Assembly (NCBI GenBank): GCA_937881285.1
Contig: CALGEU010000298.1
Span: 1 to 10,112, forward strand
DNA length: 10,112 nucleotides
Origin: an uncultured Clostridia bacterium
Lineage (GTDB): Bacteria; Bacillota; Clostridia; Christensenellales; CAG-917
Direction of reading: 5' to 3'
Part shown: positions 5,619 through 10,112 of the stretch, piece by piece
Layout: each line of letters starts with the position of its first letter
Numbering within the stretch: the first letter of the stretch is position 1
Notes under the pieces: generated by a model
Database searches by the model: none
Told to the model about the DNA's origin: nothing
The model's input: the letters and a program-made list of their open reading frames with translations, nothing else
Translations under genes and position numbers: made by a program

Positions 5619-6200
5619 TTATTGTTTCTTTACGAAATAGTGAGACGCAATCGGGCAAGAGACGTAGGAGAGAAATTCTTCCTGAGAGTATTTGCCGGGA
5701 TTGTCTATGCACCAAAGCGCAGTGGACACCATTCCGCCTGCAACGAAACTTGACAGAACCTGCAAGGGAAGTTTTATCTCGTAAGTGTCCTTGTATTTTG
5801 AAAGTTGATATTTTATCGAGTGAGCAATGGAGTCCTGAATGGTGCTGACGACCTTGCCGTTGCGATTGTTGCGGATTATGTTTGCGATGTGGTTGTGTTT
5901 GTCGAAGAAAAACTCGATTGCCATCATCATAAGAGATGAAATCGTCTCGATAGGAGTGGTGAGTTTCGTCTCTTTGGTGAATTTTTCGTAAAGTTCGTCT
6001 TTGAGTTCTTCAAGTGCGAAAGCAAGAAGATGATATTTGTCTTCAAAGTGCGCGTAGAAAGTGGCTCTGTTGACCATGGCGCGATTGCAAAGGTCAATGA
6101 CGCTGATTTTCTCGATTGATTCTTCTTCCATCATATCCAGCAGCGTGTTGCTCAAAAGTTTTCTTGTGCGAATGATGCGCAAATCTTCTTTGTTTGTCAT
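5619..6200 (-). CDS. TetR/AcrR-family transcriptional regulator (193 aa)
   Basis: A DNA-binding repressor, probably of the divergent exporter operon. The N-terminal domain (about 9-58) is typical TetR: RIIRTRKLLSNTLLDMM, then the helix-turn-helix ISVIDLCNRAMVNRATFYAHF (32-52), ending FEDKYHLL. The rest is an all-helical ligand-binding and dimerisation domain, with FVAGGMVSTALWCI then DNPGKYSQEEF near the end. This resembles the C-terminal domain common in Firmicutes TetR proteins (TetR_C_8 type). The start at 6200 follows AAGGAG (6213-6208) by seven bases. An in-frame ATG 60 bases further upstream reaches into the promoter and is rejected. Two candidate promoters lie upstream. A regulator divergent from a multidrug-type ABC pair usually controls it and itself. 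The ligand is unknown. Confidence 0.93.
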   Translation of the reverse strand: MTNKEDLRIIRTRKLLSNTLLDMMEEESIEKISVIDLCNRAMVNRATFYAHFEDKYHLLAFALEELKDELYEKFTKETKLTTPIETISSLMMMAIEFFFDKHNHIANIIRNNRNGKVVSTIQDSIAHSIKYQLSKYKDTYEIKLPLQVLSSFVAGGMVSTALWCIDNPGKYSQEEFLSYVSCPIASHYFVKKQ

Positions 6201-6231
6201 ATTTCGTCTCCTTATCCGCAACGTAGTATAC

Positions 6232-6260
6232 ATTATTGCACAAAAGCGCGATTTTGTCAA
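6232..6260 (-). promoter_or_regulatory. Proximal promoter of the TetR-family gene
   Basis: On the - strand a perfect TTGACA (6260-6255), a 17-base spacer and AATAAT (6237-6232, five of six consensus bases) lie just upstream of the AAGGAG at 6213-6208. Initiation is expected near 6225, leaving a leader of about 25 bases. Confidence 0.7.
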
Positions 6261-6278
6261 GTTATCTATCGGTGTGTG

Positions 6279-6306
6279 ATTATATCAAACACGCCGTTTG
6301 AAACAA
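6279..6306 (-). promoter_or_regulatory. Possible distal TetR promoter with overlapping inverted repeat
   Basis: On the - strand a perfect TATAAT (6284-6279) is preceded by TGA, making an extended -10; the -35 (TTGTTT, 6306-6301) is poor. The spacer is almost exactly filled by the inverted repeat TCAAAC-N5-GTTTGA (6285-6301), a size and position that would suit a TetR-type operator. The proximal promoter is the better -35 match, so this one may be secondary or spurious. Confidence 0.3.
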
Positions 6307-6337
6307 AAATCGGCAGAAATTTTGCGGAGAGAACTTT

Positions 6338-6368
6338 CGCGCGTACGTGCGTATGCGTTTGCGTGTGT
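6338..6368. repeat. Alternating pyrimidine-purine tract with three tandem TGCGTN hexamers
   Basis: From 6338 to 6358 every base alternates pyrimidine and purine (21 bases, rich in CG and GT steps), and from 6360 to 6368 alternation resumes. Within it TGCGTA, TGCGTT and TGCGTG stand in tandem at 6348-6365. Such tracts can adopt Z-form DNA under negative supercoiling. The hexamer array could also be a repeated protein site. Function unproven. Confidence 0.5.
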
Positions 6369-6384
6369 TTTAGGTATTATTATG

Positions 6385-6407
6385 AATATTAAAATATTTT
6401 TAATATT
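6385..6407. promoter_or_regulatory. Perfect 23-base palindrome upstream of the exporter promoter
   Basis: AATATTAAAA (6385-6394) and TTTTAATATT (6398-6407) are perfect 10-base arms around TAT. It ends 22 bases before the exporter -35. Size, symmetry and place suit an operator for a dimeric or tetrameric regulator, the divergent TetR protein being the obvious candidate. It consists only of A and T in AT-rich DNA, which lowers its significance. Confidence 0.45.
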
Positions 6408-6429
6408 AGAAAAAAAATTTTTATATCGG

Positions 6430-6458
6430 TTGACATTTGTATCGAAAAATCGTAAATA
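6430..6458 (+). promoter_or_regulatory. Sigma-A promoter of the ABC exporter operon
   Basis: A perfect TTGACA (6430-6435) is followed after 17 bases by TAAATA (6453-6458), which keeps the second A and three further consensus positions less well. Other AT-rich registers (TAGAAT, 6457-6462) give a less favourable 21-base spacer. Initiation near 6465 would leave a leader of about 50 bases before the ATG at 6514. Confidence 0.65.
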
Positions 6459-6513
6459 GAATATATATCATTTATTTTGGCAAAGAATTCGCATATGGCG
6501 AATCGGGAGAAAT

Positions 6514-8373
6514 ATGGAAAAACAAAAAGCACCAAGATCCAAAGGCGGCCTTAAAAAGATGGCGAGTTGCGTGGGAGAGTATAAAGTCCCCGCGATTTTC
6601 ACGTCCGTACTCGTCGCTTTTGAAGTTCTGTTTGAGATTTTCATTCCGCTCATCATGGCGCAAATCGTCAACGTGGGCATGAGTGAAACGGCAACGGAAT
6701 TTACCTTTACGCTTCAACTCGGAAAGTCGAGTTGGGCACTTTTCACGATGACGGACCGTATATGGTTTATCGTCACTTGCGGAGCGATGATGGTCGTTAT
6801 GGCTCTCATATCGCTCTTTTTCGGCACTATGTCGGGAAAACTCGCGTCAACGGCGTCCACGGGATTTGCAAAAAATCTTCGCAGAAAACTTTTCTACAAG
6901 ATTGAAAATTTCAGTTTTGCAAACCTTGACAGATTCAACACGGCAAGCCTTGTCACGAGACTTACGACGGACGTCACCAACATGCAGATGTCGTTTCAGA
7001 TTATCATTCGTATGCTCGTGCGCTCGCCGATAATGCTCATTCTCGCAATGTGCATGTCGATATCTATAAGCCCCGACCTTTCCGTGATTTTCGCAGTCGC
7101 GCTTCCCGTGCTTTTGATAGGTCTCATTATCGGCGTCAAACTCGTATTTCCGCGCTTTGAAAAGATGCTTCGCAAATACGACGATATGAACGAATCCACG
7201 CAGGAAAACCTTATCGGCATCCGTGCGGTCAAAGCGTTCGTGAGAGAAGACAACGAGATTGCAAAGTTCAAAAACGTGTCCAAAACCGTTCAGAATTTGC
7301 AGTTCAAGGCTGAAAAAATCATCGTCGTGGCGTTCCCGTTCATGCAAATCATCATTTACGCGTGCATACTTTGCGTTGCGTGGTTCGGCGGCAACGACAT
7401 CATAGTCGGCAAAATGCTTCTGGGCGATTTCACGGCGTTTTTGAGTTATATCATGCAGATTCTCATGTCGCTCATGATGGTCGCTATGGGCTTTATGAAT
7501 ATCGTGCTTTCACGCGCGTCCCTTGACCGTATCGTCGAAGTTCTCGATGAAAAAATCGACATTGAAGACGGTGAAAATGCAAGCGATTCTCTCAAAGTCG
7601 CAGACGGCAGCATAGACTTTGACCACGTAGATTTCTCGTACTCGAAGTCTCACGACGTGCTCAATCTCGAAGACATCGATTTGCACATCAAGAGCGGCGA
7701 AACGATAGGCATCATCGGCGGAACTGGTTCTGCAAAGACCACGCTCGTGCAACTCATTCCCAGACTTTACGACGTTCTCGACGGCGAAGTCAAAGTGGGC
7801 GGAGTCAACGTCAAAGAGTACAAACTCAACGAACTCAGAGACAGCGTTGCAATGGTTTTGCAAAAGAACGTCCTGTTCAGCGGAACTATAAGACAAAATC
7901 TCTTGTGGGGCAACAAAGATGCGACGCAGGAAGAGATAGAACACGCGGCAAAAGCGGCGCAGGCACACGATTTCATCATGTCTTTCCCCAACGGATACGA
8001 GACCGAACTCGGACAGGGCGGCGTCAACGTGTCGGGCGGACAAAAACAACGTCTGTGTATCGCACGCGCGCTTTTGAAGCATCCGAAAATCATGATTATG
8101 GACGACTCAACGTCCGCGGTTGACACCGCAACGGACGCGGCTATAAGAAGCGGACTCAAAAAAGAGTTCGGAGATACGACGGTGCTTATCATTGCTCAGC
8201 GCATCTCGTCCGTCGAAAGTGCGGACAGAATCATCGTCATGAACGACGGCAAGATTGACGCCGTCGGCACTCACGATGAACTTATCGCTACAAATCAGAT
8301 TTATCAGGACGTTTACAATTCGCAAAAGAAGGGTAGCGACGAACAAGAAACGGGGGTGAGCGAAAATGCGTAA
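6514..8373 (+). CDS. ABC exporter half-transporter, degenerate-site subunit (619 aa)
   Basis: One half of a heterodimeric multidrug-type ABC exporter in the cell membrane. Residues about 25-335 form the six-helix transmembrane domain, with the coupling region at GIRAVKAFVRE (235-245). The ATPase domain has Walker A GGTGSAKT (402-409), Q-loop Gln450, signature VSGGQ (506-510), Walker B IMIMD (526-530) followed by Asp531, D-loop SAVD (534-537) and Gln562 at the H-loop. Asp in place of the catalytic Glu and Gln in place of the switch His mark the non-hydrolytic site, as in the TM287/BmrC/LmrC type of subunit. Ala for Gly in the Walker A is seen in relatives I recall. GGGAGA at 6505-6510 sets the start. 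The gene overlaps its partner by 8 bases. It is divergent from a TetR regulator that probably represses it. The substrate cannot be read from sequence. Confidence 0.95.
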   Translation: MEKQKAPRSKGGLKKMASCVGEYKVPAIFTSVLVAFEVLFEIFIPLIMAQIVNVGMSETATEFTFTLQLGKSSWALFTMTDRIWFIVTCGAMMVVMALISLFFGTMSGKLASTASTGFAKNLRRKLFYKIENFSFANLDRFNTASLVTRLTTDVTNMQMSFQIIIRMLVRSPIMLILAMCMSISISPDLSVIFAVALPVLLIGLIIGVKLVFPRFEKMLRKYDDMNESTQENLIGIRAVKAFVREDNEIAKFKNVSKTVQNLQFKAEKIIVVAFPFMQIIIYACILCVAWFGGNDIIVGKMLLGDFTAFLSYIMQILMSLMMVAMGFMNIVLSRASLDRIVEVLDEKIDIEDGENASDSLKVADGSIDFDHVDFSYSKSHDVLNLEDIDLHIKSGETIGIIGGTGSAKTTLVQLIPRLYDVLDGEVKVGGVNVKEYKLNELRDSVAMVLQKNVLFSGTIRQNLLWGNKDATQEEIEHAAKAAQAHDFIMSFPNGYETELGQGGVNVSGGQKQRLCIARALLKHPKIMIMDDSTSAVDTATDAAIRSGLKKEFGDTTVLIIAQRISSVESADRIIVMNDGKIDAVGTHDELIATNQIYQDVYNSQKKGSDEQETGVSENA

Positions 8374-10112
8374 GAAAGACAAGAAAAACGTTAAGAACGC
8401 AATGCCCCAGAACAAGTACAGGGCAAAGAATCCGATGAAGACTTTGAAACGTATTCTCGGATACTGGAAGCCGTATACGGGACAACTCATCGGCGCGCTC
8501 TTTTGCATGATAGCAAACGTGCTTTGCAATATCGCAGGTACGTTTATGCTCGGCTCGGTCGTCGTCAACAACTACATTTTGCCCCTTGCGTACAAGATGG
8601 GCAACTACGTCACGACCAACGAAGCGATAATTCAAAGGGCGGCGGAAGTCACCATTCAGAACTTCGGCGGAATCGTCGGCGTTATGGCGGCAATGTACGT
8701 TGCGGGTGCGGGATTGCACTATCTTTATAGTTTCATTCTCACAAAAGTCACCACGAAGACGTTGCAGAACGTGCGTGACGAGATGTTCGAAAAGATGGAA
8801 AAACTGCCCATCAGATATTTCGACACTCACACTCACGGCGACATAATGAGCCTTTACACCAACGATACGGACACTCTCCGCGAGTTGCTCTCCAACGGTA
8901 TTCCCAACGTCATAAGCAACTTGCTTACGGTTGTGGGTATGTTCGTTGCAATGATGCTCGTGTCTCCGCTTCTTACGCTTTGCTCGGTCGGTATGCTCGT
9001 AATCATGCTTTTCATCATGAAATACGTTGCAGGCAAGAGCGGAAAGCACTTCGTCGGACAACAACGCCAGACCGGTGCTATCAACGGCTTTATCGAAGAG
9101 CATATCGACGGTATGAAAGTCGTCAAAGTGTTCTGCCACGAAGACGCCGAAAAAGTGGACTTCGACAAGTTCAACGAAGCGTTGTTCCACGACTCGAACA
9201 AGGCTCACACCTACGCAAACATTCTTATGCCTATCATGGGCAACCTGTCTTATCTGTCGTACGCCGTGACCGCAATCGTCGGAACGATTATGGCAATCAG
9301 CGGCTTTGGCGGAATGACATGGGGCGGTCTCGTATCCTTCATGCAATTCTCTCGTCAGTTCAGCAATCCGCTCTCGCAGATAGCGCAACAGATGAACGGA
9401 ATCCTTATGGCTCTTGCAGGTGCGGAACGTATCTTTGACCTTATCGACCAAGAGCCCGAAAAAGACGAAGGTTACGTCACTCTCGTCAACGCAAGAGAAG
9501 ACGAAAACGGCAATATCGTCGAAACAGAAGAATACACGGGCGAATGGGCGTGGAAACACTTCCACAAGGCAGACGGCACGACAACTTACGTCAAATGGCG
9601 CGGTGAAGTCGAGTTTGAAGACGTCACGTTCGGCTACGTTCCCGAAAAGACAGTTCTCAAACACGTCACTATGGAAGCGTTGCCGGGACAAAAAGTCGCG
9701 CTCGTCGGCTCAACCGGCGCAGGCAAAACCACAATCACGAACCTTATCAACCGCTTCTACGACATAGACCAAGGCAAGATAAGATACGACAACATCAACA
9801 TAACCAAAATCAACAAAAACGATTTGCGCCGCTCTATGGCAATGGTTTTGCAGGATACGCACTTGTTCACAGGCACGGTTGCAGACAACATTCGTTTCGG
9901 CAAACTCGACGCAACCGACGAAGAAGTTGTTGCGGCTGCAAAACTTGCAAATGCGGACTATTTCATCCGCCACTTGCCCGACGGCTACAACACTATGCTT
10001 ACCGGAGACGGCGAAAATCTTTCGCAAGGTCAACGCCAACTTCTCGCAATCGCGCGCGCCGCAGTCGCAAATCCGCCCGTTCTCATTCTCGACGAAGCGA
10101 CGTCGTCAATCG
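8366..10112 (+). CDS. ABC exporter half-transporter, catalytic-site partner subunit (partial)
   Basis: The second subunit of the heterodimeric exporter, 582 residues visible and cut by the window end. It starts with a Lys-rich cytosolic tail (MRKKDKKNVKN), then six membrane helices (about 38-350), then an unusually long acidic and Trp-containing linker (about 367-412), then the ATPase domain: Walker A GSTGAGKT (448-455), signature LSQGQ (552-556), Walker B VLILDE (572-577) with the catalytic Glu577. Gln for the first Gly of the signature is the complementary defect to the first subunit, so the canonical site pairs this Walker B with the partner's VSGGQ, as in TM288/BmrD/LmrD. The ATG lies inside the end of the first gene (8-base overlap) and follows GGGGGTGAG (8352-8360), implying translational coupling. 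The H-loop and C-terminus lie beyond the window. Confidence 0.95.
   Translation, partial: MRKKDKKNVKNAMPQNKYRAKNPMKTLKRILGYWKPYTGQLIGALFCMIANVLCNIAGTFMLGSVVVNNYILPLAYKMGNYVTTNEAIIQRAAEVTIQNFGGIVGVMAAMYVAGAGLHYLYSFILTKVTTKTLQNVRDEMFEKMEKLPIRYFDTHTHGDIMSLYTNDTDTLRELLSNGIPNVISNLLTVVGMFVAMMLVSPLLTLCSVGMLVIMLFIMKYVAGKSGKHFVGQQRQTGAINGFIEEHIDGMKVVKVFCHEDAEKVDFDKFNEALFHDSNKAHTYANILMPIMGNLSYLSYAVTAIVGTIMAISGFGGMTWGGLVSFMQFSRQFSNPLSQIAQQMNGILMALAGAERIFDLIDQEPEKDEGYVTLVNAREDENGNIVETEEYTGEWAWKHFHKADGTTTYVKWRGEVEFEDVTFGYVPEKTVLKHVTMEALPGQKVALVGSTGAGKTTITNLINRFYDIDQGKIRYDNINITKINKNDLRRSMAMVLQDTHLFTGTVADNIRFGKLDATDEEVVAAAKLANADYFIRHLPDGYNTMLTGDGENLSQGQRQLLAIARAAVANPPVLILDEATSSI

Larger units (their letters stand above)
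6201..6513. other. Divergent regulatory region between the TetR gene and exporter operon
   Basis: This gap of 313 bases holds no gene. In order it contains the TetR ribosome site, the TetR proximal promoter (6232-6260), a possible distal promoter with an overlapping inverted repeat (6279-6306), a GC-rich alternating pyrimidine-purine tract with tandem TGCGTN hexamers (6338-6368), a perfect AT-only 23-base palindrome (6385-6407), and the exporter promoter (6430-6458). The base composition changes abruptly from GC-rich to nearly pure AT near 6369. Confidence 0.7.

Noticed and set aside
6201..6260. N-terminal extension of the TetR protein by 20 residues
   Set aside because: It would start within the -35 of the proximal promoter and has no ribosome site; the ATG at 6200 has AAGGAG at good spacing and the usual TetR N-terminus.
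8288..9691. Long - strand open frame of 467 codons opposite the exporter genes
   Set aside because: It spans both antisense ABC genes, its translation is Asp/His/Val-rich without any recognisable domain, and it crosses the well-supported overlap of the two genes.
1..10112. CRISPR array, tRNA, rRNA, insertion sequence or phage genes
   Set aside because: No regularly spaced repeats, tRNA-like cloverleaf, terminal inverted repeats with a transposase, or phage proteins were found on either strand.

Overview
The window looks like chromosome from a low-GC Gram-positive bacterium, most likely an uncultured member of the Clostridia (Bacillota). The evidence is indirect: a CIRCE operator in front of clpB, strong AAGGAG-type ribosome binding sites, a TetR regulator of the kind common in Firmicutes, a heterodimeric LmrCD/BmrCD-like ABC exporter, and intergenic DNA far richer in A+T than the genes. 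Genus or species cannot be named from this.

Layout. Bases 1-111 may be the tail of an upstream gene. An AT-rich 313-base gap follows, with a near-consensus promoter, inverted repeats and a 4-codon upstream ORF. It leads into two tandem paralogous lipoprotein genes (425-1030 and 1103-1702, + strand). Behind them lies a 14-codon remnant that looks like a broken third lipoprotein start, and then a hairpin (1831-1863) usable as a terminator from both sides. On the - strand come clpB (disaggregase, 862 aa, with a perfect-consensus promoter abutting CIRCE), a 64-aa DUF6440-like protein, a DUF1003-type membrane protein followed by its own terminator, and a TetR-family regulator. A divergent 313-base regulatory region separates the TetR gene from a + strand operon of two half-size ABC exporter subunits that overlap by 8 bases. 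The second subunit runs off the window.

How the parts work together. clpB is a standalone heat-shock gene that HrcA probably represses through CIRCE. The TetR protein most likely controls the divergent exporter operon, and candidate palindromic operators lie between them. The two exporter subunits carry complementary defects: Asp at the catalytic Walker B position and Gln at the H-loop in the first, LSQGQ signature in the second. This is the pattern of an asymmetric heterodimer with one degenerate and one canonical ATP site. The lipoprotein pair is surface-exposed by prediction and of unknown function.

I do not see a clearly new multi-gene system. The least explained parts are the duplicated lipoprotein locus with its near-identical leaders and broken third copy, and the structured DNA between the TetR gene and the exporter operon.
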